Source: Planctomycetota bacterium
GTDB taxonomy: Bacteria; Planctomycetota; PUPC01; JACPCR01
NCBI GenBank assembly: GCA_027625095.1
Contig: JAQBXN010000013.1
Span: 39,825 to 103,824 of the forward strand
Direction: 5' to 3'
DNA: 64,000 nucleotides
The notes under the pieces were generated by a model. That model did not search any database and was not told where the DNA came from. It saw only the letters and a list, made by a program, of their open reading frames with translations. The position numbers and the translations under genes were made by a program. Of the stretch, positions 35,201 to 44,585 are shown piece by piece. Numbering within the stretch: the first letter of the stretch is position 1; every line of letters starts with the position of its first letter.

Positions 35201-37300
35201 CTACAACTGCCGCACAAACCAGGCCTCTATTGCGTAGATCCCCAATACCGCCAGCAGTAACCAGGGCCAGAGGCGATCCGATTCATGACTGGGGCCGAGC
35301 GCCTGTACTGCTGACAACCAGTCGGGATAGATGGGACTGCCAAGGAGCTCGCCAAGCCTCTTCATTTCTTCCGGCTTGAGGCTGCGGAGATCTGCTTCAG
35401 GTGGATTGCCGGTGATGGTGAAGGATTGCCGGGCGCCGTCGTTGTGGAGGGTATAGATGCCGCGTTGCTGCATCCCGGTGGCGACCACAAATGCGATGGA
35501 ATTGGCGTTTACGGTTTCAAGACCTGAGGCTTTCCGATCCGGCGGTGTCAGTGTGACGGCACCAGAGTCCGGCCACTTGCTGATGAATGTGTCTCCCGCG
35601 TGTAGGTTCCTGACGAAGCCCCTTCCCCGTGCCGCCATGTTCAGCAATCGATGTAAGAACGGGATGTAAGTCCGCCGAACCGGCATAGAGCACCATGAGA
35701 TGCCCAGTGAACTGGTGAATAAATAAGTGTGGCCGCGGCCGACGGCCAAGTGAATCAGTAGCGGCTGTCCATCCTCCAATTCGAACAGAACCTGAGCGCC
35801 CTCTTCAGGCTCGGATCGAAGGTAGTTGTAGAATCTTGCCGCCTCGACCTCGCCATTATGGGAATCGTTGAATTCCGTCAGAAGGGTAAGCTCGCTGGTT
35901 GCCTTGGCTTTTGCACTCCAGAAATTTTCAGGGGTGACTGTTTCTCGTGCCAACGCCATGAGTTTTGCCGGCATCAGGTCAGAAAGATTCGGGTTGTAAA
36001 AAGAGGTGTCTGCCCTGGGCGACATAAAGATGACCAGTCCGCCGCCACGCCGAACAAATCGGGAAAGGGGCTCTTGCAGTGCAGGAGTAATAACTCTTGG
36101 TCCGGCGAGCAGGATAACGTCCACATGGTCAGGGATGTCATGGCTGAGCTGCACCATTTCAATCTCTTCGATCTTGAGAGGGGACGCACCGGCGTTTGTT
36201 GCCCGGCGAAGGAACTCAGCCTCGTCGAGGGCATCCGCTTCTGTCGGGTCAGGAGGATCGACGAGCAGCCAGATATTTAGCTCTTCCTTCACTTCGATAC
36301 TTAACGATGCGTTCGAGGAACTGGGCAGACGGCTTGGCGAGACAGTCGCCGTGAGGGTATGAACTCCGCCACTGGTAAACGTGACCTCCGTAATGATTTT
36401 TTTTTCTTCGCCCGGCTGCAGTTCAACGAGTTTGGTAGCAGCCTGGACACTCTCTCCGTTGACTTCAAATCGAGCCGTCGCCTCCTGTGACGAGTAGTTT
36501 GCCACGGTCGCATAAAGGGTGACGGGAATGTGGCGGATCACGAGATCGCTGCCGAGGGTGAGGCTGAGCAACCCTATGTTTGGGGGAGATTCTCCCTGTG
36601 TCATGCTGACTGCGGCCACACGGATGTTCATTCCCTTTACGGCTTCGGCGAACCAGGCGATCTTCTGTAGCTCTGCGCTGAGCTCGCCGGGAAAATCGGA
36701 CAGAATGTAGACCTCAGAGACAGCATCCGGCGTCTGGGTGAGTGAAGAGACGGCCCTGGACAGACTGCGCCGGAGCTGCAGCGTTCCTTCCTGCGGATCA
36801 ATTCTGCGAACGATGCTTTCGATTGCCTCTGGGGTCTGTTTGCCTTCCGCAAGCAGGACAGGATCTTCCGGAGAAATGAGCGGAATCAGGGAGGTGCGAT
36901 CCGCGTGTCTTTGAGAGCCGAGCAGCGCGTTCAAAACGAGCCGCATCCTTCCCTTTCTGGAGCCGTCTTTATCTGTGACCGACATACTCGCCGAGTGATC
37001 AACCAGGATTACTCGATGCACCGGATTGGCTGGCAGAGCTGGCACTGCTGATTCTTCGTTCGCTCCTTTGAACGGTTCGGAAATCAGCCACGTAATGAGA
37101 GCAAGGATGGCGCATCGCATGGCAAGAACAAGGTACTGTTTCCACAGCGAAGACTTTCGCCGGCTGGCCAGTGTGAGTCGCAGCAGGTAGCTCGCTCCCC
37201 AGGGGATCTCCTGCTTACGCCTGCGGAGCAGGATGTAAATGATGATGGGAGTCGCCGCGAAGAGCAGGCCCCAAAGATAGCCGGGATAGATGTATTGCAT
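35201..37300 (-). CDS. BatA-type membrane protein with VWA domain
   Basis: From the ATG at 37300 (the frame extends 38 codons upstream, without a plausible start) the protein has 699 residues. It begins with the BatA N-terminal double-helix domain (YIYPGYLWGLLFAATPIIIYILLRRRKQEIPWGASYLL, then a second helix LVLAMRCAILALITWLI). A von Willebrand A domain with VDHSASMSV as the metal site (DxSxS) follows, then Ig-like and glutamine-amidotransferase-like modules, and a last membrane helix (LWPWLLLAVLGIYAIEAWFV). BatA-like proteins are membrane VWA proteins working with DUF58 and MoxR partners. The DUF58 protein here is at 2772-3665; the DUF4175 protein that often accompanies the set is at 44863-49476. 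Confidence 0.85.
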   Translation of the reverse strand: MQYIYPGYLWGLLFAATPIIIYILLRRRKQEIPWGASYLLRLTLASRRKSSLWKQYLVLAMRCAILALITWLISEPFKGANEESAVPALPANPVHRVILVDHSASMSVTDKDGSRKGRMRLVLNALLGSQRHADRTSLIPLISPEDPVLLAEGKQTPEAIESIVRRIDPQEGTLQLRRSLSRAVSSLTQTPDAVSEVYILSDFPGELSAELQKIAWFAEAVKGMNIRVAAVSMTQGESPPNIGLLSLTLGSDLVIRHIPVTLYATVANYSSQEATARFEVNGESVQAATKLVELQPGEEKKIITEVTFTSGGVHTLTATVSPSRLPSSSNASLSIEVKEELNIWLLVDPPDPTEADALDEAEFLRRATNAGASPLKIEEIEMVQLSHDIPDHVDVILLAGPRVITPALQEPLSRFVRRGGGLVIFMSPRADTSFYNPNLSDLMPAKLMALARETVTPENFWSAKAKATSELTLLTEFNDSHNGEVEAARFYNYLRSEPEEGAQVLFELEDGQPLLIHLAVGRGHTYLFTSSLGISWCSMPVRRTYIPFLHRLLNMAARGRGFVRNLHAGDTFISKWPDSGAVTLTPPDRKASGLETVNANSIAFVVATGMQQRGIYTLHNDGARQSFTITGNPPEADLRSLKPEEMKRLGELLGSPIYPDWLSAVQALGPSHESDRLWPWLLLAVLGIYAIEAWFVRQL

Positions 37301-37510
37301 TTGATGGCATGTCACTGGGTGAGTGCGCCATTGTTTCCTCATGGCCTGGAAACGCAACGAGGTGGAGGAGGGGAGAGGATCGGAGGAATATTGAAAGACC
37401 AGCCACACTCCCACATTCCCACACTCTCCCCCTCTCCCTGGATTGGATACTTGCCCTACCTATAATCGTCTGGCTTGTTTTGAAACGCCCTCAGTCACTT
37501 TTCCGTCTGC

Positions 37511-37858
37511 ATGAGTCAGCCTTCTTCATTTCAGAAACGTCAGCGCGCTTTCTATGGTGTCTCGCTAGGCCTCATTGTTGGGTGCGCGGTGGCGCTGGCC
37601 CAGTATGCGGGAGTGATGGGGCCTCTGGAAAGGCTGGGACTTAATACCCTCTATTGGACGCGTGGTCAGGAGGACCAACTCAAGTCTATTTTCAAACCGT
37701 TCATGACCACAAAGCTGCCGGGCCAGGGCACCGGCCTCGGGCTGGCCATCTGTCAAAGAATCGTCAAGGAACACGGCGGCGAAATTAGCGTCGAAAGTAG
37801 AGTCGGCATCGGAGCTACCTTCAAAATATCTCTGCCGCAGCTTATCTCGACAGGCTGA
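37511..37858 (+). pseudogene. Internally deleted sensor histidine kinase: CHASE2-type N-terminus joined to HATPase C-terminus
   Basis: The 115-residue frame is intact, but its two halves belong to opposite ends of a large sensor kinase. Residues 1-52 (one transmembrane helix, then GVMGPLERLGLNTLYWTRG) resemble the start of a CHASE2 sensor. Residues 55-115 (IFKPFMTTKLPGQGTGLGLAICQRIVKEHGG...VGIGATFKISLP) are the F- and G-box end of a HATPase_c domain. The CHASE2 body, the HisKA phospho-His and the ATP-binding N-box are missing, so it should be inactive as a kinase. An in-frame internal deletion is the simplest explanation; an assembly error is possible. It is reported as a pseudogene but could be expressed. 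Confidence 0.65.
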
Positions 37859-38422
37859 AGTAATGCCTCTGGTGGATTGGAGGCAAGTCTGACGGCGCGA
37901 TCCCAAAGAAGTCGGAAAGCTGTACGTCTCTGCTCAAAGATCCAAAATTTCATCGGTGTTATTGTCATCCTGAGGGTGATTGCCAAAGCATGGATATTGA
38001 TTCTATTTAAATAGAATGAATACCCAATGCAGAACTTCGCAGTTACCTCGATAGTTCCCAAGAAGCCGATATCGACGGCCTCAAATCCTGCGCGTCATTT
38101 TGCCTTGTTGTTCGGTGGTTATTCACCTTAACCGTTTTATATAAAGCTATTTAGAAATTAATTTAATCTCTCTCCCCGATTGCGTCGGTTCCTATTCTGC
38201 CACTCTTTTCATGAAAAAAGCTTAACTGCTTGGATTGGATGTCGATAATGGGATTGGCCGATATTTCGGCCATAAAACGCCCATTCTTTCGGACATGCCT
38301 GTTTAACTTGCTTTTCTTAAAGGCGTTAAGTAGTGCTTAGACGGTGTTTTGTCACCCAAGCATGGCTGGGGATTATTCCCCGGGTTTTGGGTCACAGGCT
38401 GAATTAAAATGATTGTGCTGTC
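37859..38422. other. AT-rich non-coding region upstream of the prepilin-like gene
   Basis: About 560 bp with no plausible gene on either strand and a higher A+T content than the neighbours. Two structures stand out: the perfect 18-bp palindrome ATTCTATTTAAATAGAAT (38000-38017) and a hairpin GGCCGA-TATT-TCGGCC (38256-38271). Another small stem GGGGA...TCCCC lies near 38371. This length of upstream DNA, combined with the sigma-54 promoter at its end, suits binding of an enhancer-binding activator, but no binding site is identified. Confidence 0.6.
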
Positions 38423-38438
38423 TGGCACGATCATTGCT
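38423..38438 (+). promoter_or_regulatory. Sigma-54 (RpoN) promoter of the prepilin-like gene
   Basis: The sequence TGGCACGATCATTGCT matches the -24/-12 consensus TGGCAC-N5-TTGCW exactly, with the GG and GC dinucleotides correctly spaced. It lies 80 bp before the ATG at 38518, giving a leader of about 70 bases. An imperfect inverted repeat (GATTGTGC ... GCACGATC) overlaps its -24 region. Prepilin genes elsewhere are often RpoN-dependent, which fits. An enhancer-binding activator would be required. Confidence 0.85.
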
Positions 38439-38517
38439 TTTGAGGACTGGGCTACTTGTAGACACAGGTAGCCACTTATCACCCTAATCACCCGGCGTTC
38501 GTAGGGAGTTCCATTCA

Positions 38518-40296
38518 ATGAAATTTGGCACACCAAAAAGGAATAGAGAATTCTTCACCCTTCCAGAGGTTCTGGTGGTATTGGTGATCATGCTTGTCCT
38601 TGCTTTGATTGCGGTACCAATCATCCGCAAGACCAGAGTGAATGCATGGCTGGCCTCATGTATGAACAACCTGCGCACCCTTGCAACAGCCAGCGGGCAC
38701 TATCAAATCGATTACAGGCAGTATCCCCCTCAGCCATTTAAGAATGCTAACCGCCTGCCAGGGACGATGGTTGAATACATAGAAAATCGGGACGTATTTG
38801 CCTGCCCAGGCGATGAAACTCCTTCCAAAGATGTTGGCATCATCGACAGCTATTCAGATTTCTACGTCACAAGAAGTAGCATGGCAGATGGTGACAGCCT
38901 CATGGCCGGCTGTCCCAGACATGACAATCAGACTATTGCCATCAATGTCTTTAAGAGAGGCAACGCCACCAGAAACCAACTTGGCCAACTGCATCATTCT
39001 CAGGGTGAAAACCTGGACCGTCAATTTTCCGGAGACATGGTTGGGACAGGTACAACGTGGTTCCCTGACGGAAGTTCAATGACCATCCAGACGCCTGGCC
39101 TCGAGGCTGAAATTGTAGAGTCCTTCCGTCTCGATTCGGGACAGACCTATACACTTATTAAAGTCCCTGCGAATGATGCCTTTGGACGCCTCATATTCGA
39201 TGTCATTCCAGGTTCGAAGTTTGAGGTAATCACTCCTGCTGCCATTGCCGGTGTTCGCGGCACTGTATTTATCGTCGACGTCATTGCTGACAAAACAGGC
39301 AAGAAAGCAGTGGATGTCTTTGTTTATGAAGGCTCTGTTGCCGTAACTGAATCCACAGGAAAGGGAGAACGTCTCGCCAGTTGGGGTCTGCCCATTCGGT
39401 GTGAACAGCAGAAGCGCCCGTTCAGGTCTCCAAAGACCCCTCCTCCATTGCCCGGACTGATCACTCGCCCGGACGAGCAGCCGGTCATACAGCGTGGGAA
39501 TCCGCCCTGGGCCATGGGGCCTTCACCATGGTCTGATGGTAAAGCGCCCTGGGCAAGGACATCTGGCGGTGAGGAGAGTGTCGAAATCAACAATGGTTCC
39601 CGGGAAGACAACGTTGAATTGGCAAAGAATGGCAATGGCGGGGCTAACAACCAACTAAACGGCAACAATCAAGAAGGAAACAGCAACAATCAAGAAGGAA
39701 ACAGCAACAATCAAGAAGGAAACGGGAACACCCAAAGGAACGGTGAGGATAGAGGAAATGGGAACGACCAGGAAAGTGCCAACAACCAAGAGGCCGACGC
39801 AACCGCGGGAAAGGCAGCAGCGGAAGCGCGGCAAGCTGAGCTAGAGGCGCAGCGGAAGGCTGCAGAAGAGCGGACAGCGGCTGACGCGACCGCGGCAAGG
39901 GCGGCGGCGGAAGCGCTGAGGATGGCTGCGGAAGTGCAGGCAGCGGCCGACGCAAGCGCGGCAAAGGCAGCGGCCGACGCGCAGCAAGCTGAGTTGGAGG
40001 CGCAGCGGATGGCAGCGGAAGTGCATGCAGCGGCCGACGCGAGCGTGGCAAAGGCAGCGGCGGAATCGCTGAGGATGGCAGCGGAAGTGCAGGCAGCGGC
40101 CGACGCGAGCGCAGCAAAGGCAGCGGAGGAAGCGCAGCAAGCTGACAACAGCAATTATGACATTGCAGATAATAGCGATAGAGATGGCACTTATGGTGGC
40201 ACTCTCACAGACGCTGAAATAGTAGACGCGGTGCAGCACGGCGCGTATCAACCCTACTTCCCCAGCGCATGGTCAGATGGGGATTATGGGGCCTGA
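38518..40296 (+). CDS. Prepilin-like protein fused to a FecR-type domain and Ala/Gln-rich coiled coil
   Basis: This 592-residue protein begins with a type IV pilin/pseudopilin-like N-terminus, REFFTLPEVLVVLVIMLV, with the conserved Glu at +5 after the cleavage point. Phe replaces the usual Gly before the cut, so processing is uncertain. A pseudopilin-like head follows to about 180. The FecR-type motif ITPAAIAGVRGTVFIVDV occurs near residue 240. Then come a Pro-rich linker, NQEGNSN tandem repeats (about 378-398) and about 130 residues of Ala/Gln-rich coiled coil with near-repeats of MAAEVQAAADASAAKAA. The fusion is unusual. It is probably a surface or envelope sensor rather than a pilus subunit. 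The sigma-54 promoter at 38423 drives it. Confidence 0.8.
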   Translation: MKFGTPKRNREFFTLPEVLVVLVIMLVLALIAVPIIRKTRVNAWLASCMNNLRTLATASGHYQIDYRQYPPQPFKNANRLPGTMVEYIENRDVFACPGDETPSKDVGIIDSYSDFYVTRSSMADGDSLMAGCPRHDNQTIAINVFKRGNATRNQLGQLHHSQGENLDRQFSGDMVGTGTTWFPDGSSMTIQTPGLEAEIVESFRLDSGQTYTLIKVPANDAFGRLIFDVIPGSKFEVITPAAIAGVRGTVFIVDVIADKTGKKAVDVFVYEGSVAVTESTGKGERLASWGLPIRCEQQKRPFRSPKTPPPLPGLITRPDEQPVIQRGNPPWAMGPSPWSDGKAPWARTSGGEESVEINNGSREDNVELAKNGNGGANNQLNGNNQEGNSNNQEGNSNNQEGNGNTQRNGEDRGNGNDQESANNQEADATAGKAAAEARQAELEAQRKAAEERTAADATAARAAAEALRMAAEVQAAADASAAKAAADAQQAELEAQRMAAEVHAAADASVAKAAAESLRMAAEVQAAADASAAKAAEEAQQADNSNYDIADNSDRDGTYGGTLTDAEIVDAVQHGAYQPYFPSAWSDGDYGA

Positions 40297-40378
40297 TCTT
40301 GCAGCTCTTGAGGCTGATTGTCGGCCTCTGATACCAGCCTCACGAGTCATTCGACTTCCGCTTCTCAACCCAGGCACA

Positions 40379-41635
40379 TCATTCCTGGTCAAGGCGATAG
40401 AGATGAGTCTTCGTCCGCAAGTAAAACGAGCTGCCGGCGGCAGCGGGTGAAGACATGAACCCTCCCTCCAACCTACTTTCGCCAATCTTTGTGAATGACG
40501 TTCCCGGCCGAACAGCAACCGTTCGGCCATCTTCGCCAAAGGTGTATATCCGGCCATCGGCATAGATGAGTGATGCGGATTGCGCGCCTCCGATACGTTC
40601 CTGCCAGACCACATTGCCTGAAATTGCTTCCACGCAGGAGAGAATACCGCCATTATCAGTAATCATGTAAAGATGATCGCCAACGAGAACGGGGGAGGGT
40701 TTGTTTGAAACTCCTTTTATGAGTTTCCATGCCACGTGAGTCCGCGTCACATCTCCGGTTCCATCAGGTTTGATGGCGAGTAGCTCTGCACTGCTGTATC
40801 CGGTGTTGACGAATAACAGGCCGTGCCCGTAGAGGGTTCGAGAGGCGCTGGAATGATTGCCGTATCGTACCTGCCATTTCTCATCCCCAGTCAACGGGTC
40901 ATAAGCCCATACGGCCTTCGCCCCTGGGCTGATCATCTGAGTCTTGCCGTTCACCTCGATGAATATCGGTGTGGCGTAGCATTTTCGAAAATCACCGTCC
41001 CGCATGGGTTTTCCATTCTGCAGGTCTCCAAAATCCGTTGAGCGATCACGCCGCCAAACGGTCTTGCCCGTTTTCTTATCCAATGCAACCAGATACTGAC
41101 GGTCAGAGCCGTCCATGGTCAGGATCAATAGATCGCCAAACAGGACCGGCGATGAACCGGCGCCCCTGAAATGGTTGCATTCGAGATCGGAACGCTCCCA
41201 AATCACTTCAAACGTCTTTGCGTCGAGGCACGCATTGCCGGGAGAACCAAAGGACACGTAAACTCGTCCTTCCGCAATCACCGGCGAAGGCGAGGCGTAG
41301 CTGTTCGTGCTGTGTGCAAACTGTGGTTCGGCGACATCAAACAGTTTCTTATCCAGAAGAATCTTGCCGTTGTCGCGATCTACGCACAGCACTGAGAGCT
41401 CTTTGCCATCAGGTGTAGCCGTAGTCAGCCAGACCTGTTTGCCCCATATAACAGGTGACGACCACCCTCTTCCATGAATCGCCGTCTTCCATTTGACGTT
41501 CTTGTTCTCACTCCATGTCTCCGGCAGGCCCTTGGCGTCACTGTGCCCATCAGCCGAAGGCCCGCGATAATCCGGCCAATTCTCAGAAGCGCTTGCCCAG
41601 GAACCAAGGATGGCAATAAAAATAAACTTCAACAT
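40379..41635 (-). CDS. Secreted PQQ-like beta-propeller protein
   Basis: This 418-residue protein has a signal peptide (MLKFIFIAILGSWASA) and repeats of a propeller blade with Trp-docking strands, for example ENWPDYRGPSADGHSDAKGLP, VYVSFGSPGNACLDAKTFEVIWERS and VALDKKTGKTVWRRD. These are the PQQ-like (BamB-type) repeats found in quinoprotein dehydrogenases and scaffold proteins. No PQQ-binding active-site residues are visible, so it is probably a non-enzymatic propeller. It is very common in PVC genomes. It is convergent with the prepilin-like gene and lies 47 bp downstream of the Gfo/Idh gene. Confidence 0.88.
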   Translation of the reverse strand: MLKFIFIAILGSWASASENWPDYRGPSADGHSDAKGLPETWSENKNVKWKTAIHGRGWSSPVIWGKQVWLTTATPDGKELSVLCVDRDNGKILLDKKLFDVAEPQFAHSTNSYASPSPVIAEGRVYVSFGSPGNACLDAKTFEVIWERSDLECNHFRGAGSSPVLFGDLLILTMDGSDRQYLVALDKKTGKTVWRRDRSTDFGDLQNGKPMRDGDFRKCYATPIFIEVNGKTQMISPGAKAVWAYDPLTGDEKWQVRYGNHSSASRTLYGHGLLFVNTGYSSAELLAIKPDGTGDVTRTHVAWKLIKGVSNKPSPVLVGDHLYMITDNGGILSCVEAISGNVVWQERIGGAQSASLIYADGRIYTFGEDGRTVAVRPGTSFTKIGESRLEGGFMSSPAAAGSSFYLRTKTHLYRLDQE

Positions 41636-41682
41636 TTTCTACCTCTCTGCGTGAAATTCTTCAGACCTTCAAAATCGGGGAG

Positions 41683-42672
41683 TTACAACTCAATCGGCAG
41701 CCCGGTCCTTGCGCTCTCCTTCACGGCCAGGCAGGCCGCGACCGAGCCGCGGCCGTCCTCCCCGGTAACAAATGGCCGTTCCCCGGAGCGAATGCATTCG
41801 ACGAAGTGTTTGATTTCCAATGCAAAACAATCGATTCCCGTGAGCGTCTCCTCCTCCGGTTTACTCGGATTGTCGCGGCGACCAAGCCACCAGCCGTCCG
41901 GTCGGTCAAAACTGCCCTGAAGGCGGATCTCAGCTCCATCAAGCGCAAAATAAAAGTGGTCGTTCGCGAACGCCCATTCGCTTGCCATGCCTGAGCCCAC
42001 CGAGGCGATGGCGCCATTTTCAAACCGAAAAGTGTAGGTGGCGACATCAAGTTGTGGCGCAAATTTGGGAGCGAAGAAATTCCCACCTTCCGCATACACA
42101 CGCTTGATTTCCCCCATAAGGAAACGAAGCATGTCGATCGTGTGAATAGAGTTCTCCAAGAGCGGCCCGCCGCCATCTTTTTCGTCCCAGAACCACTCTT
42201 TGTCCACCTTACCCAGCGCATATTTACAGACTGCCCAACGCACTGGACCGAATTCATCTTCACTAAGCTTTTTCACTCGCTGGATGTTTGGATGAAAGCG
42301 TTTCTTCTGGCCAATCATCAGATGGACGCCCGCTTCAGTGCACGCAGTGATCATCCGGTCACAATCGGCGACTGTCGGCGCCATTGGTTTCTCGCACAGG
42401 ACGTGCACACCGGCCTTCGCAGCCGCCTCTGTAAGTTCAGCATGTGAGCGTGGTGGCGTGCACAGACTGATGGCATCGAGATTGGCAGACTCAAGCATCA
42501 CGTTCATGTCGGTGAATACCTGCCCACCATATTCTGCCGCACATTTCTCTGCAGCTTTCTGGCTGACATCAGCGACCGCTGCAATCTCAACCCCCTCGAT
42601 CTCCTGGTAACAGCGCAAGTGCTGTTGTCCAATGCCCAATCCAACTACCCCGATTCTCAATGATGAAGACAT
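41683..42672 (-). CDS. Gfo/Idh/MocA-family NAD(P)-dependent oxidoreductase
   Basis: This 329-residue protein has an N-terminal Rossmann domain (RIGVVGLGIGQQHLRCY) and the family's second-half motif CEKPMAPT, where the Lys of EKP is catalytic. A beta-sheet C-terminal domain contains the substrate site (GGGPLLENSIHTIDMLRFLMG, where the His is catalytic). Such enzymes oxidise or reduce sugars, inositols and related polyols. The substrate is unknown. It is divergent from the ThuA gene, a recurrent neighbour of Gfo/Idh genes in sugar catabolism, with a 196-bp shared promoter region. Confidence 0.92.
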   Translation of the reverse strand: MSSSLRIGVVGLGIGQQHLRCYQEIEGVEIAAVADVSQKAAEKCAAEYGGQVFTDMNVMLESANLDAISLCTPPRSHAELTEAAAKAGVHVLCEKPMAPTVADCDRMITACTEAGVHLMIGQKKRFHPNIQRVKKLSEDEFGPVRWAVCKYALGKVDKEWFWDEKDGGGPLLENSIHTIDMLRFLMGEIKRVYAEGGNFFAPKFAPQLDVATYTFRFENGAIASVGSGMASEWAFANDHFYFALDGAEIRLQGSFDRPDGWWLGRRDNPSKPEEETLTGIDCFALEIKHFVECIRSGERPFVTGEDGRGSVAACLAVKESARTGLPIEL

Positions 42673-42868
42673 CTTTATTGCTCCGATATGCCTGGTTCAC
42701 GTTCGCGAAAAAAACATCCAAGGTTAACCGCCTCTCTTTCCAGCATAAGATTCGCAGCCACACCTGTGAACCCACTTCAGGAAGCAATCAGTGGAACTTT
42801 TCAGACAACCCCTGTAAGAAGTGCCCACTAAAAACCATCAGCAACATCCATTTCTAAAGGAGCCAATC

Positions 42869-43678
42869 ATGAGCAAAAGAATCGCATTCGTCGCAGGCCG
42901 CCCAAGCCATGCAGCCGGCGCCCACGAGCACAAAGCAGGATGTCTGCTGTTGGCCAATCACCTCAACCAAAGTGTCGAAGGGGTCGAAGCCGTCGTCCAC
43001 CACTATGGATGGCCGGAAGACAATTCATTCTTCGATGGAGCAGATGCATTGGTCGTCTACTCGGACGGTGGCAAAGGTCATCCGGCAATCCCACACCTTC
43101 AATTTGTCGACAGCTTTGCCAAACAGGGCAAGGGCATTGCCTTTCTGCACTACGGTGTCGAAGTGCCGGCCGAACAAGGTGGCAAGGAGTTTCTTGAATG
43201 GACCGGCGGCTACTTTGAAATGCACTGGTCGGTCAACCCGCATTGGGATGCAAGTTTCACCGAGCTGTCCAAACACCCGATTAACAACGGGGTCCCACCA
43301 TTCGAAATGAATGACGAGTGGTATTTCCACATGCGCTTCCGTGAAAACATGGAAGGCGTCACCCCGATCCTCAGCGCCATCGCGCCGGTATCTACCATGG
43401 AACGCCCCGACGGCCCTCACAGTGGCAACCCGCATGTCCGCAAAGCAGTTTCCAATGGGGAACCGCAGCACCTGGCCTGGGCGCGCGAACGCGAAGACGG
43501 TGGCCGCGGCTTTGGTTTCACCGGTGGGCACTACCACTCAAACTGGGCTCGCAAAGATTTGCGCAAATTTGTCCTGAACGCTCTGTGCTGGACCGCTGGT
43601 ATGGATATTCCGGAGAATGGCATCGAAGCCCCAACGCCCTCAGCAGCGGAGATGGCCAGGAACTTGGATCCCAAGTAA
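42869..43678 (+). CDS. ThuA-like protein (trehalose utilisation family)
   Basis: The 269-residue protein (start at ATG 42869, preceded by AAAGGAG at about 42857-42863) has the ThuA fold of the class I glutamine amidotransferase superfamily. It opens with KRIAFVAGRPSHAAGAHEHKAGCLLLANHL and contains GIAFLHYGVEVPAEQG, GGYFEMHW and RPDGPHSGNPHVRKAV...GRGFGFTGGHYHSNW. The catalytic Cys of amidotransferases is absent, as is usual for ThuA, so the biochemical role is unclear. Its divergent partner is a Gfo/Idh oxidoreductase and together they suggest a sugar-conversion step. Confidence 0.88.
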   Translation: MSKRIAFVAGRPSHAAGAHEHKAGCLLLANHLNQSVEGVEAVVHHYGWPEDNSFFDGADALVVYSDGGKGHPAIPHLQFVDSFAKQGKGIAFLHYGVEVPAEQGGKEFLEWTGGYFEMHWSVNPHWDASFTELSKHPINNGVPPFEMNDEWYFHMRFRENMEGVTPILSAIAPVSTMERPDGPHSGNPHVRKAVSNGEPQHLAWAREREDGGRGFGFTGGHYHSNWARKDLRKFVLNALCWTAGMDIPENGIEAPTPSAAEMARNLDPK

Positions 43679-43715
43679 CGATGGTTTGTGGTGAGCCGTC
43701 TTGGCGGGCACCCAG

Positions 43716-44585
43716 CTACGCCACCCAGAACGGCTGCGTCCAGGCAAAGCTTTCCCCTTGGCCCCAGCACTCGAACCGAACGTAGGCAGCGCCTTTCGGC
43801 ACCGTGAGTTCAATTGAGTTGCTGTCCACGGTCGCGATTCGTTTCCCGATCTGTCGCAGGGCCACGATTCGCTGTGCGTTTTCCGTTTCGATACGAATGT
43901 CGAGGCCATCCACTTCGATACTGGTAATCGTCACGCCAGTCGAACCATAAAATCGACCGCTCTCCAGTGCCTTAACCACACCCGTGACCGACCGCTCTTT
44001 TACGCAGGCCACATTCCAACCGAGTTCGACATCCTGGGGCTGGTGACTGTCGTCATTCGCAAATCCCCAGATGCGGCGCCCGGCGGCGAGCAGAATATCC
44101 CATTTGTTCGTCGCGTACGGGCTGCCATCGAGACGGCAAATCACGCCATTGTAGACCTCCATCCCTATGTATCCCTGCCACTCTTCCATCTTTTCAATCG
44201 GGCAGTGGTTAAAGCGGGTCGTCCAGTTGGGGTGATTCACAATGACGAAACCTCTGGTCGCAATCACATCATCAATCACCTTCTGCCGGTCTTCATTCGG
44301 TTCGACCAGGCGATCCGGATACACATGCAACATGTGCGGTCCGCCGCGGGAAATCTCATTGCCGGGAATCAAAATCATTTCACCGGATTCCACCGCATCG
44401 AGTTCTTCCTGGCTCGTGTAAATGTCATGGTCAGAAAGCATAAGATACCCGTAACCGCGCCCAACGTAATCGTTGACGACCTCATTCAAAGGCCGGCTGC
44501 CATCGCTTGCTGTGGTGTGAGTATGAAGGTTGCCGCGCAGCCAGGTACCGCCGCTGAGATCAGAGTAGGGATGTTCGAGTGGCAT
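43716..44585 (-). CDS. PHP-fold metal-dependent hydrolase, CehA/McbA-like
   Basis: This 289-residue protein is a PHP-domain phosphoesterase-like protein. Metal ligands are seen in GNLHTHTTASDGSR, LSDHD, IVNHPNW and FANDDSH; the acidic Glu of IPGNEISRG is also conserved. The C-terminal 80 residues form a small beta domain. CehA/McbA-type members hydrolyse aromatic esters or phosphoesters, but the substrate here cannot be predicted. No signal peptide is present. It is bounded upstream by family-1 repeat copies C and D. Confidence 0.85.
   Translation of the reverse strand: MPLEHPYSDLSGGTWLRGNLHTHTTASDGSRPLNEVVNDYVGRGYGYLMLSDHDIYTSQEELDAVESGEMILIPGNEISRGGPHMLHVYPDRLVEPNEDRQKVIDDVIATRGFVIVNHPNWTTRFNHCPIEKMEEWQGYIGMEVYNGVICRLDGSPYATNKWDILLAAGRRIWGFANDDSHQPQDVELGWNVACVKERSVTGVVKALESGRFYGSTGVTITSIEVDGLDIRIETENAQRIVALRQIGKRIATVDSNSIELTVPKGAAYVRFECWGQGESFAWTQPFWVA

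Noticed and set aside
37511..37858. Complete small histidine kinase
   Set aside because: It lacks the HisKA phospho-His and the N-box of the ATPase domain, so it cannot be an active kinase.
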